Shown piece after piece: positions 25,792 through 35,400 of a stretch of DNA of 64,000 bases. The notes under the pieces are model-generated. The model searched no databases and had not been told where the DNA came from. It worked only from the letters and a program-made list of their open reading frames with translations. The number at the start of each line of letters is the position of its first letter. Position 1 is the stretch's first letter. The translations under genes and the position numbers were made by a program. This stretch comes from Neorhizobium galegae (lineage in GTDB: Bacteria > Pseudomonadota > Alphaproteobacteria > Rhizobiales > Rhizobiaceae). The stretch is taken from the NCBI RefSeq assembly GCF_017877055.1, contig NZ_JAGIPG010000004.1, positions 62,001 to 126,000 on the forward strand. The letters run 5' to 3'.

Positions 25792-26433
25792 ATGACGAAT
25801 AGCAAAACCCGATGGCTAAACATTGATGAGCAAACTGATGTACTGACATCTCTGCTCGGGTGCTCATTTATGATTGCTCAAGTCGATCAGCAACCGGCCT
25901 TTTGGAAGCACCTAATTGTGACAATGCACAGCGCCCTTCAAGGGGCCATGGTTTGCCATTTATCAGGTACGGCGCAGCTTGGAGCACTTAGCGAAAAATC
26001 CATTAAGAAAACACTTGAGTGGCATGAGCGTGATCGACGCCGGAAAACCGAAGGTGGAAAACCAAAAGAAGATAGTCCAAGAGACCCATACCCCGCTGCA
26101 CGCCTCGCAGAAGCGCCGGTCCTTTTTGAACGCTTATGGCAAGAAGAAAAGCAGGTAGAGGGGCTTGGATCAGTCCTTGAGCTTAGCGAGGAGCAAAAAA
26201 CTTCCTTTGCGAAATTGCATGAACTAAGAAATGACTTTTCACATTTCACCCCAAAGGGATGGTCGATTGAGTTGAACGGGCTTCCGCGAATCTGCCTCAA
26301 TATCCTTAATATTATCAAATTGATACAGAAACATGGCTGGGCATTTCGGCACTTGGATGACCCAAGCCGTAACCAGATGCTGACAAGCATTGATGAGATC
26401 GAAGACAACCTGAGCCGACTTGCTAATTGTTAA
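25792..26433 (+). CDS. Unknown protein with HEPN-like RxxxxH motif, lower GC
   Basis: A 213-residue soluble, mostly helical protein. Near the end it has LHELRNDFSHFTPKGW (about 160-176). RNDFSH fits the Arg-polar-x3-His signature of HEPN ribonucleases, and hydrophobic helices (NILNIIKLIQ) follow as expected for that fold. HEPN proteins serve in toxin-antitoxin, abortive-infection and RNA-processing roles. Base composition is clearly lower in GC than the flanks and codon use is unlike the neighbours, which suggests recent transfer. I take the ATG at 25792; a TTG 20 codons upstream also opens the frame. No antitoxin (MNT or small AbrB-like) gene is adjacent. The HEPN call rests on one motif, so confidence in function is low. 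Confidence 0.6.
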   Translation: MTNSKTRWLNIDEQTDVLTSLLGCSFMIAQVDQQPAFWKHLIVTMHSALQGAMVCHLSGTAQLGALSEKSIKKTLEWHERDRRRKTEGGKPKEDSPRDPYPAARLAEAPVLFERLWQEEKQVEGLGSVLELSEEQKTSFAKLHELRNDFSHFTPKGWSIELNGLPRICLNILNIIKLIQKHGWAFRHLDDPSRNQMLTSIDEIEDNLSRLANC

Positions 26434-26494
26434 ATCGGCTACGTGGGCAAAATCGCATTGCCCGCGTGCCGACCAATATCACCAGGAAGCCAGC

Positions 26495-28711
26495 CTAAGC
26501 CGCCTTCCCCACCGTCCCATACGGATCAAACCGCCCGTAAAACGTCTCGCCCTTCGCCGCCATGTCCTTCAAGAGCGGAGTCGGCTTGAAATGCGGGCCG
26601 TAGGCCGCGGCTAACCTTTCGCACAGGTCCACGAACGTCTTCACGCCCATGCCGTCGATGTAGGAGAGCGTGCCGCCGGTATAGGGGGCGAAGCCGAAGC
26701 CGAGGATGGAGCCGACGTCGGCCTCGCGCGGATCGGTGACGATGCCTTCCTCGACCGTGCGGGCGGCTTCCAGCGCGATCGTCACCAGCAGGCGCTGTTT
26801 CAGGACGTTGACATCCACCTCGTCGGCCCGTTTCTGCGGATAGAGGGTCTTCAGCTCGGGCCAGAGGAATTTCTTGGCGGGCTTCGCCGGATATTCGTAA
26901 AAACCCTTCAAATTCTTGCGGCCGCGGCGGTCGAAGACGTCGACCAGCTGGTCGACCAGCGCCATGTGTTCCGCCTTGACGGCATTGGGGCCGAGATCGG
27001 CGATCGAGGCCTTCATGATCTTCTGGGACAGATCGACGGCGACCTCGTCGTTGAGCGACAGCGGGCCGACCGGCATGCCGGCCATCTTGGCGGCATTCTC
27101 GATCATGACAGCCGGCACGCCTTCGATCAGCATGTCATAGGCTTCGTTGATATAACGGAAGACGCAGCGGTTGACATAAAAACCGCGGGTATCGTTGACG
27201 ACGATCGGGGTCTTCTTGATCGCGGCGACGAAATCGAGCGCCACGGCGAGCGCCTTGTCTCCCGATTTTTCGCCGAGGATGACCTCGGTCAGCATCATCT
27301 TTTCGACCGGCGAGAAGAAATGCACGCCGATGAACTGGTCGGCGCGCTTCGAATTCTCGGCAAGGCCGGTGATCGGCAGGGTCGAGGTGTTGGAGGCGAA
27401 GATGGTGGTTTCCGGGATGACCGCTTCGACGGCCTGGATGACCGCCTTCTTCACCGCGCGATCCTCGAACACCGCTTCGACGACCAGGCTTGCATCGGAC
27501 AGCGCCTGGTAATCCGGGGTGGGGGTGATCAGCGAGAGCAGCTTTTCGCCCTCTTCCTTGGTCATCCGACCCTTGCCGACCTGATCGGCCACCAGCTTTT
27601 CGGAATGGGCCTTACCCTTGTTCGCGGCTTCCTGGTCGCGGTCGATGAGGGTGACGGGAATGCCGGCGGAGGCCGTCACATAGGCGATCGAGGCGCCCAT
27701 GAAGCCGGCGCCGACGACGCCGACCTTGGAGAATTCCGTCTTCGGGATACCGGCCGGGCGGCGGGCGCCCTTGCCGAGTTCCTGCATCGAGACGAACAGC
27801 GAGCGGATCATCGAAAACGCTTCGGTGGTGCGCAGGATCTCGGTGAAATACCGCTGTTCGACCTTGAGGCCCGTATCGAAGGGAAGCTGCAGGCCTTCAT
27901 AGACGCATTTGAGGATGGCGAGCGCGCCCGGATAGTTGCCGGCGCTTTCGCGGCGCAGGATGGCGGGGGCGGCCGGCCAGAGCTGGGCTGCAGCCGGCGT
28001 CCAGATGCCGCCGCCGGGGACCTTGAAACCCTTCTCGTCCCAGGGGGCGACGGGCTTGAGGCCGTCCTTGATCATCTGCTTGGCGGCGTTGATCAGCTCG
28101 GCGGGCTCGACGACCTGGTGCACGAGGCCCATGGCCTTGGCGCGCTGGGCGGTCAGCGACGAGCCGGTCGTCATCATCTGCAGGGCATCCTGGGCGTTGG
28201 CCAGCCGCGGCACGCGCTGGGTGCCGCCGGCGCCCGGGAAGATGCCGACCTTGACTTCCGGCAGGGCGATCTTGACCGACTTGGAATTGGCGGCGACGCG
28301 GCCGTGGCAGGCGAGCGACAGCTCGAACGCGCCGCCCATGCAGGTGCCGTTGATCGCCGAAACCCAGGGCTTGCCGTTCAACTCGACCTTGCGCCACAGC
28401 CAGGACATGCGGCCGGCGGCATCGAAGAGTTTCTGGGCGGCGGTGGCCGGGTCCTTCGCCTGCTCTTCGGTGAGCATCGAGAACATCGACTTGATCATGG
28501 TGAGATCGGCGCCGCCGGAGAAGGACGATTTTCCCGAGGTGAAGACGACGCCCTTGACCGCCGCATCTGCAACGGTCGCATCGACGATCGCCTCGATCTC
28601 GTCCATCACCTCCATGGTGAAGACGTTCATGGACTTGTCGGGCATGTCCCAGGTGACGAGAGCAATGCCGTCCGCGTCGGTTTCGACGGTGAAGTTCTTG
28701 TAGGTGCTCAT
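26495..28711 (-). CDS. fadB: Multifunctional fatty-acid oxidation enzyme (enoyl-CoA hydratase/3-hydroxyacyl-CoA dehydrogenase)
   Basis: A 738-residue fusion, the alpha subunit type of beta-oxidation complexes. Residues 1-190 are a crotonase domain with the oxyanion/acid region GTCMGGAFELSLACHGR. From about 325 the NAD-binding domain of 3-hydroxyacyl-CoA dehydrogenase opens with VGVVGAGFMGASIAYV, followed by two C-terminal helical domains. It hydrates 2-enoyl-CoA and oxidises the product to 3-ketoacyl-CoA, handing it to the thiolase encoded just upstream. The layout resembles FadJ/FadB. Promoter-distal gene of the fadE-fadA-fadB operon; a REPIN-like doublet lies in the gap to fadA. AGAGGAAATCCCATC precedes the ATG. 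Confidence 0.93.
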   Translation of the reverse strand: MSTYKNFTVETDADGIALVTWDMPDKSMNVFTMEVMDEIEAIVDATVADAAVKGVVFTSGKSSFSGGADLTMIKSMFSMLTEEQAKDPATAAQKLFDAAGRMSWLWRKVELNGKPWVSAINGTCMGGAFELSLACHGRVAANSKSVKIALPEVKVGIFPGAGGTQRVPRLANAQDALQMMTTGSSLTAQRAKAMGLVHQVVEPAELINAAKQMIKDGLKPVAPWDEKGFKVPGGGIWTPAAAQLWPAAPAILRRESAGNYPGALAILKCVYEGLQLPFDTGLKVEQRYFTEILRTTEAFSMIRSLFVSMQELGKGARRPAGIPKTEFSKVGVVGAGFMGASIAYVTASAGIPVTLIDRDQEAANKGKAHSEKLVADQVGKGRMTKEEGEKLLSLITPTPDYQALSDASLVVEAVFEDRAVKKAVIQAVEAVIPETTIFASNTSTLPITGLAENSKRADQFIGVHFFSPVEKMMLTEVILGEKSGDKALAVALDFVAAIKKTPIVVNDTRGFYVNRCVFRYINEAYDMLIEGVPAVMIENAAKMAGMPVGPLSLNDEVAVDLSQKIMKASIADLGPNAVKAEHMALVDQLVDVFDRRGRKNLKGFYEYPAKPAKKFLWPELKTLYPQKRADEVDVNVLKQRLLVTIALEAARTVEEGIVTDPREADVGSILGFGFAPYTGGTLSYIDGMGVKTFVDLCERLAAAYGPHFKPTPLLKDMAAKGETFYGRFDPYGTVGKAA

Positions 28712-28775
28712 GATGGGATTTCCTCTTCCCTTGAATTCGTTTTGTGCCGGTAGTCCGGGCTACTCTCTCGCTTCC

Positions 28776-28845
28776 GTCATGGTCGGGCTTGACCCGACCA
28801 TCCACCGCTCCGGGCGTGGATCCTCGGGTCAAGCCCGAGGATGAC
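28776..28845. repeat. Inverted pair of palindromic repeats (REPIN-like doublet 2) with a compensatory arm change
   Basis: A copy at 28776-28804 has arms GGTCGGG/CCCGACC instead of CCTCGGG/CCCGAGG; both arms changed together, so the hairpin is kept. A consensus copy in opposite orientation lies at 28817-28845, 12 bp away. The doublet fills the gap between fadA and fadB. Confidence 0.88.
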
Positions 28846-28881
28846 GGAGCGGGAGAGGGCCTGCCCGCCTAGCCAGCAGCC

Positions 28882-30090
28882 TCAGACCCGTTCGATGATC
28901 GTCGCAGTACCCATGCCGGCGCCGATGCAGAGGGTGACCAGCGCGGTGTTGAGATCGCGGCGTTCGAGCTCGTCCAGCACAGTGCCCAAAATCATCGCGC
29001 CGGTGGCGCCGAGTGGGTGGCCCATGGCGATCGCGCCGCCATTGACGTTGATCTTGTCATGGCTGATGTCGAAAGCCTGCATGTAGCGCAGAACCACGGC
29101 GGCGAAGGCTTCGTTGAGCTCGAAGAGGTCGATGTCGGAAATCTTCATGCCGGAGCGGGCGAGTAGCTTTTCGGTGACGTCGACCGGACCGGTCAGCATC
29201 AGCGCGGGGTCGGAGCCGATATTGGCAAACGCCCTGATGCGGGCGCGGGGTTTCAGGTTCATGGCTTCACCGCCCGCCCTGGAGCCGATCAGCACGGCCG
29301 CGGCGCCGTCGACGATGCCCGACGAATTGCCGGCATGGTGGACGTAATTGATGCGCTCGATTTCCGGATGGGCCTGGATGCCGACAGCTTCGAAACCGCC
29401 CATCTCGCCCGGCATCTGGAAGGACGGGTTGAGGGACGCGAGCGACTGCATGTCGGTGGTCGGGCGCATGTGCTCGTCGCGGTCGAGGATGGTGAGGCCG
29501 TTCTGGTCCTTGACCGGGATGACGGAGTTCTTGAAGTAGCCGGCGTCCCAGGCCTTGCCCGCGCGCCTCTGGCTCTCGACGGCGTAGGCGTCGACGTCGT
29601 CGCGGGTAAAACCGTATTTGGTGGCGATCAGGTCTGCCGAGACGCCCTGCGGCATGAAATAGGCCGGGAAGTTGACGGACGGGTCCATGTACCAGGCGCC
29701 GCCGGACATGCCCATGCCGACGCGCGACATGCTCTCCACGCCGCCGGCGATGACGATGTCGTCGGAACCGGCCGCAACCTTGCCGGCCGCGAAGTTGACG
29801 GCGTCGAGGCCGGAGGCGCAGAAGCGGGAGATCTGCATGCCCGGGGCCTTGGTCGAATAGCCGGCCTCGAAGGCGGCGGCCTTGGGGATGACGGCGCCGG
29901 CATCCATAACCGGATCGACGCAGCCCATGATGATGTCGTCGACCCTGGACGTATCGAGGCCGTTGCGGTCGCGGATCGCCTCGAGCGTCTTGGCGGCGAG
30001 CCGGACGGACGGTACCTCGTGCAGCGCCCCATCCTTCTTGCCGCGGCCGCGCGGCGTGCGGACGTGGTCGTAAATGAAGACTTCGGTCAT
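28882..30090 (-). CDS. fadA: Acetyl-CoA acyltransferase (3-ketoacyl-CoA thiolase)
   Basis: A 402-residue thiolase, beta-subunit partner of the FadB-like enzyme. The nucleophile C91 is in QISRFCASGLDAVN. The second catalytic pair is the histidine of GGAIAMGHPLGATGA and the cysteine of TLCIGAGMGTA near the C-terminus. It cleaves 3-ketoacyl-CoA with CoA to acetyl-CoA plus a shortened acyl-CoA. It is in the middle of the operon, between the acyl-CoA dehydrogenase (108-bp gap with a GC hairpin) and fadB. AGGGAGATGACACC precedes the ATG at 30090. Confidence 0.94.
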   Translation of the reverse strand: MTEVFIYDHVRTPRGRGKKDGALHEVPSVRLAAKTLEAIRDRNGLDTSRVDDIIMGCVDPVMDAGAVIPKAAAFEAGYSTKAPGMQISRFCASGLDAVNFAAGKVAAGSDDIVIAGGVESMSRVGMGMSGGAWYMDPSVNFPAYFMPQGVSADLIATKYGFTRDDVDAYAVESQRRAGKAWDAGYFKNSVIPVKDQNGLTILDRDEHMRPTTDMQSLASLNPSFQMPGEMGGFEAVGIQAHPEIERINYVHHAGNSSGIVDGAAAVLIGSRAGGEAMNLKPRARIRAFANIGSDPALMLTGPVDVTEKLLARSGMKISDIDLFELNEAFAAVVLRYMQAFDISHDKINVNGGAIAMGHPLGATGAMILGTVLDELERRDLNTALVTLCIGAGMGTATIIERV

Positions 30091-30161
30091 GGTGTCATCT
30101 CCCTGGGTGGCAATTTATATTGCCTCAAATCTCGGTACGGGAGAGAAGACCCCTCCCCAGC

Positions 30162-30180
30162 CCTCCCCGCAAGGGGGAGG
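30162..30180. repeat. GC hairpin CCTCCCC/GGGGAGG between fadE and fadA
   Basis: A 7-bp stem with a GCAAG loop, preceded by a related CCCCTCCCCAGC. Elements of this kind are scattered through intergenic DNA in rhizobia (general knowledge). Only one copy is seen here. It may set relative message levels within the operon. Confidence 0.6.
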
Positions 30181-30198
30181 CAGCGCGTCGGCGCAAAA

Positions 30199-31992
30199 TC
30201 AGAACGCGTCGGCGGCCAGTTCCATCACGCTGTCGGCGCCGGCTTCGATGCGGACCTTCCGCATCGCGGTTTCCGGCATGATCTTTTCCATGAAGAATTT
30301 CGCCGTGACCAGCTTGTTCTTCAGGTAGTCGGCGCGGGCGTCACCGGCGGCAAGGCGGTCTTGCGCTGCCTTGGCGATCTTGGCCCACATGTAGCCGAGC
30401 GTCACCAGGCCGAAGAGGTGCATGTAGTCGGTCGAGCCGGCGCCGGCATTGTCGGGCTTGGCCATGGCGTTCTGCATGAACCACATGGTGGAGGCCTGCA
30501 GATCGTTCAAGCCCTTCTTGAGGCCCTTGGTGAAGGGCGCCATATTCTCGTCGGCGCGGTTCTCCTCGCAAAAATCGCCGATCTCCTTGAACATGGCCAT
30601 GACGGCGCGGCCGCCATTCAGCGCCAGCTTGCGACCAACGAGGTCGAGCGCCTGGATGCCGTTGGCGCCTTCGTAGATCATGGTGATGCGGGCATCGCGG
30701 ACATACTGGCTCATGCCGTGTTCCTCGATATAGCCGTGGCCGCCGAACACCTGCTGGGCCATCACCGCATGTTCGAAACCCTTGTCGGTCATGACGCCCT
30801 TGAGGATCGGCGTCGCGAGGCCGAGAAGATCGTCGGCGTTCTGGCGCTCGGCCGCATCCGGCGAGCGATGGGCGATGTCGGATTTCAGCGCGGTCCACAG
30901 CAGGAATGCGCGGCCGGCCTCGTTGAAGGCGCGGATGGTCATCAGCGAACGGCGGATATCGGGATGGACGATGATCGGATCGGCCTTTTTGTCCGGCGCC
31001 TTGGGGCCGGAGAGCGAACGGCCCTGGATGCGCTCGCGGGCATACATGACAGCGTTCTGGTAGGCCGTCTCGGCGATCGACAGGCCCTGCAGGCCAACGC
31101 CGAGGCGGGCCTCGTTCATCATCACGAACATGGCGGCGAGGCCCTTGTTCTCGGGCCCGATCAGGTAACCGGTCGCCTCGTCATAGTTCATGACGCAGGT
31201 AGCATTGCCGTGGATGCCCATCTTGTGTTCGATCGCGCCGCAGGTCACGCCGTTGCGCTTGCCGAGCGATCCATCCTTGTTGACCATGAACTTCGGCACG
31301 ATGAAGAGCGAAATACCCTTGGTGCCCTCCGGCGCGCCTTCGATCCGGGCAAGCACCAGGTGGACTATATTGTCGGTCATGCCGTGTTCGCCGGCGGAGA
31401 TGAAGATCTTCTGGCCGGAGATCTTGTAGGAACCATCAGCCTGCGGCACCGCCTTCGAACGCAGCAGGCCGAGATCCGTGCCGCAATGGGGTTCGGTGAG
31501 GTTCATGGTGCCCGACCAGGTGCCGGCGACCATGTTCGGCAGATAGGTCTTCTTCTGCTCGTCGGAACCGTGCACGAGGATTGCCGCGATCGCGCCCTGG
31601 GTCAGGCCCGGATACATCATCAGCGACATGTTGGCCGACGACATGTATTCGCCGACGGCGGCATGCAGCGTGTAGGGCAGGCCCTGGCCCCCGAACTCTT
31701 CCGGCACGGCAAGGCCGATCCAGCCGGCCTGGCAATACTGGTCATAGGCCTGCTTGAAACCCTTCGGCACGGATACCGTGCCGTCGTCGTGACGGGTGCA
31801 ACCTTCCTGGTCGCCGGAAAGATTGAGCGGAAAGAGAACGTCCTCGGCCACCTTGGCGGCTTCCCCGATGATGGCTTCCAGCATATCCGGAGTGGCATCG
31901 GCAAAGCCCGGCAGGTTGCCGTAGCGCTCGATGCCGAGCACGTCGTTGAGAATGAAAAGCGTGTCGTTTACCGGGGCCTTGTACACTGGCAT
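30199..31992 (-). CDS. fadE: Acyl-CoA dehydrogenase with C-terminal extension
   Basis: A 597-residue FAD-linked acyl-CoA dehydrogenase of the longer alphaproteobacterial type: an N-terminal helical extension (MPVYKAPVNDTLF), the core with MNLTEPHCGTDLGLL and KIFISAGEHG, the C-terminal helical bundle with YEGANGIQALDLVGR, and a roughly 120-residue extra domain. It makes the first double bond of beta-oxidation and passes electrons to ETF. The catalytic base is expected just before GANGIQ (the glutamate of YEGANG). I take the ATG at 31992 with GGAGGAAGC upstream; the frame is open 37 codons further into the promoter. First gene of the fad operon. Confidence 0.92.
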   Translation of the reverse strand: MPVYKAPVNDTLFILNDVLGIERYGNLPGFADATPDMLEAIIGEAAKVAEDVLFPLNLSGDQEGCTRHDDGTVSVPKGFKQAYDQYCQAGWIGLAVPEEFGGQGLPYTLHAAVGEYMSSANMSLMMYPGLTQGAIAAILVHGSDEQKKTYLPNMVAGTWSGTMNLTEPHCGTDLGLLRSKAVPQADGSYKISGQKIFISAGEHGMTDNIVHLVLARIEGAPEGTKGISLFIVPKFMVNKDGSLGKRNGVTCGAIEHKMGIHGNATCVMNYDEATGYLIGPENKGLAAMFVMMNEARLGVGLQGLSIAETAYQNAVMYARERIQGRSLSGPKAPDKKADPIIVHPDIRRSLMTIRAFNEAGRAFLLWTALKSDIAHRSPDAAERQNADDLLGLATPILKGVMTDKGFEHAVMAQQVFGGHGYIEEHGMSQYVRDARITMIYEGANGIQALDLVGRKLALNGGRAVMAMFKEIGDFCEENRADENMAPFTKGLKKGLNDLQASTMWFMQNAMAKPDNAGAGSTDYMHLFGLVTLGYMWAKIAKAAQDRLAAGDARADYLKNKLVTAKFFMEKIMPETAMRKVRIEAGADSVMELAADAF

Positions 31993-32074
31993 GGTCGAGC
32001 TTCCTCCAAATCCTCGTCTCGGGATCCCGGGCCAGGGCCTTCGGCTCACGGCAAGATCCGCATTCTTTCTACAA

Positions 32075-32104
32075 GGAATAATTGACGTTCGCGTAAACGT
32101 CAAT
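32075..32104 (-). promoter_or_regulatory. fad operon promoter with operator in the spacer
   Basis: An inverted repeat, ATTGACGTT (32081-32089) and AACGTCAAT (32096-32104), spans the promoter of the fad operon. On the minus strand a TTGACG -35 (32098-32103), a 17-bp spacer and TATTCC (32075-32080) fit a promoter, with the palindrome covering the -35 and spacer. This layout suits MerR-type regulators such as LiuR, known for fatty-acid and branched-chain amino-acid genes, or a TetR repressor. Which one is unknown. Confidence 0.6.
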
Positions 32105-32284
32105 TCCGCGCGTCAGGAACTTTAACGATCTCCACCATCGCCATTCCTCCGTCCCGCGTACGGTCTTAACGGGCCGAACAGTTGCGAAGCTGGATGGGAA
32201 AGCAGGAAGATAGAGCGGGCAACCGGAAGATCATCACGGCAAAGGAAGCCGAACGCGTCGAAAAGGTTAAAATTTTCGTTCAGG

Positions 32285-32299
32285 TTAACGACTTGTTTA
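32285..32299 (+). promoter_or_regulatory. Possible CtrA-binding site upstream of podJ
   Basis: TTAACGACTTGTTTA fits TTAA-N7-TTAA with one mismatch. podJ is cell-cycle controlled in Caulobacter, with CtrA involved, so the match is reasonable but short. Confidence 0.35.
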
Positions 32300-32488
32300 C
32301 CACGTTTCGGGAAATAGTGGGCTCTTAGGCGACGCAGTACATTTACCTGAAGACGTCCCGCGTCCGCTGAAAATGGCAAGTCCTGCGTGAGGCATCTCCA
32401 AGGCATAGCCGGTCGGCGGAACTTCGTATCCCTGACAACGGCTGCTGACGAGGAGCCAGGCAGGTACAACGTCGAAACGAGCGAGCAC

Positions 32489-35400
32489 ATGAACGGATCA
32501 CGATCGACCCCTTCCCGTCCCGGCGACCGCTCTTCCCTGGATGCGTTGAACCGCACCATCGAAGGGCTGGAGGCGCGTATCGAGGGGTTGATGTCAGGTA
32601 CTGCACGCGACGGCCGCGCGCCGAAGGCTGCCGGTCCGCGCCAGGAGCGCCGGCCAGCGGCGGCTGCCGCCAATCGCGAACCGCAACTCTCCGGCGATCC
32701 ACTCGCCCAGATCCGCGAGCGCCAGCGCATGCTCGACGCCAACCGCGATCGTGGCGCCACGCCCGAGCGCCAACGCGCACCGGATCTACGCCGTGAAGAG
32801 CCACGTTATGTCGAACCGCGCCGTACGGAGCTGCGCCCGCCGGAAGCCTATCGCCCGCCGGCGCGCCAGGCCCCCCTCCGCGCAGAAGCGCCCCGTTACG
32901 CCGAACAGCGCCCGATCGTGCCAACGCAACGCCGCGAGGAACCCCGTCGCCCGGTCACACAGCCGCGCATGCCGGCACCGCAGCCGCAGCAGCACGTCGA
33001 CAACGGCATGCGCGACATCGCCCAGGCGTTGGTCGGCCTGCGCCAGGAGCTGAAGCAGGACATTTCCGAAAGCGTCGCCCGCGAAATGACGGCGCTGCGC
33101 TCCGAAATCCGCTCGATCAGATCCATTGCCGAAGACCAGAATTTTACCGAGGACCTGCGCGGCGACCTTGCCCGGCTTGCCGAAGGCATCAACCAGCTCG
33201 GTCATCAGGCAATGCCGGAGGCCGTCGGCCTGCGCAGCGAATTCGAGGAACTGCGGGCCGTCATGAGCGGCCTTGCCCGCGAAGATTCCGTGCGTCGGAT
33301 GGAAACCCGCTGGCAGGGTCTCGAGGATCGCATGCACGGCCTCGACTCCGTAGCGCTGCGCGAAGAGCTCGTCTCGCTCGCCTATCGGATCGACGACATC
33401 AAGAGCCAGCTTGGCGAAATGAGCGACAGCCCGGTCATCCGCGCGCTCGAACAGAAGCTGATCACGGTGGCAAGCGCCATGGAACAGCTCGGTTCGCGCA
33501 TGCAGCCGAACGATTCGGTCATCGCCGAACAGTTCGCGACATTGGATGAGCGGCTGGACGAGATCAGCCGGGCGATCGCCGCCGGCAGCCGCGCCTCGGC
33601 CTCTGCCTTGATCGACCAATCCTTCTTGCAGCGGCTGGACGGCCGCATCAGCGCGCTCGCCGACCAGATCGATGCGATAAGCCGGGCGACCCATGCCCAG
33701 TTCGATCCGACCGAAGCGCTGTCCGCCCGCATCGAGGCCTTGACCGGCCGTATCGAGGAACTCACCGACGAACAGGCCGCGATGCGCCTGGAGGAACGGC
33801 TCGAACAGCTGTCGCTGATCCTGGAACAGGCCCAGAAGCCTTCCCAGGACCCGGAGCTTTCCGCCTATCTCGCCGATATTTCCCGCAAGATCGACGGACT
33901 GGAGCAGGGTAGCGTCAATGACGTGCTCGCCGAACGGCTCGACTATCTTGCCCGCCGGATCGAGGAAATCGGTTATCAGCCGCATGTCCCGTCGGCGGTG
34001 GACGAAGACGCTTTCGGACGGATCGAAGACCGGCTGACCGACATTGCGGCAAGGCTCGACGAGGCAACGGCGTCGCCGCGCGGCGACGACGGCGCGCTTC
34101 GCAGTCTCGAAGACCAGATTGCCCATCTTTCGGTGCTGATCAGCCAGCCGCAGCAGGGTGCAGGCGCCCTTCCCGCCGAATTCGAAAACCGCATGACGGC
34201 GCTCGAAAGCTATATGGCGACCAATGACGAATACATCATCGAGGCCGCCCGCCAGGCCGCCGAGACGGTGGTGGAAGCCTATTCGCGCAACGGCATGGCG
34301 GGCGCACCGGGCACCGCCGCCGACATGGCGGCACTTTCGGCGCTTGCAGACGACCTTCGCCACCTCGAAGACCTGACCCGGCATTCGGACGACCGCACCC
34401 ACCAGACCTTCGAAGCCCTCCACGGCACGCTGGTGCAGATCGCCGACCGCTTGGACGGCATGGAAGAACGGCTTGTCGCCTCCGCTCATGCGGAGCGGGA
34501 CCGCCATCACGAAGAACCGGCTCGTTACGAAAGCCGCCCCGCCCCGGCCATGCCGGCGGCCGCGGAGCTTTCCGTCGCTGCAGCCGAAGAGCTGATGCGC
34601 TACGAGATGGCAGAGGCCGAGGCGGACGAACAGCCGGCCGCGACCTTCGGAACACGGGTCAAGGTGCCCCAGGATCTGCCCGCCGAGGAGACCTCGTTTC
34701 GCGCCGACTATGCCGACACGAAAACCGCCACCAAGGACAAGGCCGCCAAGACCAGCCTGCTGACCGAGCTTTCCCGCCGCTTCCTGCCCGGCGGAAAGGC
34801 CGAGGCACCCAAGGGTGGCCGTACCGTCATCGAGCCGACGCCGCCGCTCGACCCCTCCGACGTGCTGCCGGCGGATCGCGAAAACGACCTTCTGGAGCCA
34901 GGCTCCGGCGCCCCCGACGTCAAGAAGATCCTCGAGCGCGTTCGCGCCAGCCAGGTCGCCGGCGAATTCGACAATGACCGGACGAGTGCCGCCGAACGCG
35001 CCGACTATATCGCCGCCGCCCGCCGCGCCGCGAAGGCCGCTGCCCAGGAAACCGACCCTTCGCAGGGCGGTTCGCCCTCCAAGGACCTGCGCAAGGCCGC
35101 CAAGGCTTCCGGGACTAAGGGTCTCGGTGCCATGCTTTCGCAGCATCGCCGTCCGATCCTGATGGCGGTCGGCGCCGTGCTTCTGGTGCTGATGGCGATG
35201 CCGCTCGCCAAGACGCTGACAAGCGGCACGAAGGCTCCCGCGGCACCTGCGCCGACGATCGAGGCACCGGCCCGGCCGGCCGCTCCGGCCAACATGAGCG
35301 GCAGCAACGAACTCCCGACGATCGAGGATCAGGCTGCGACCGACGGCGCCGAAAACGACGCGGATATCGCAGCCGCGCCGACGCAACCCGTCGAACAGGC

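Larger units (their letters stand above)
31993..32488. other. 496-bp divergent control region between the fad operon and podJ
   Basis: It carries the operator-like inverted repeat at 32081 (fad side) and a CtrA-like site at 32285 (podJ side). The 32105-32280 part shows nothing I can name. Confidence 0.6.

Noticed and set aside
29335..32085. 916-codon plus-strand frame over the fad operon
   Set aside because: Shadow of fadA and fadE, with His/Gly/Asp-rich low-complexity translation and no motif.
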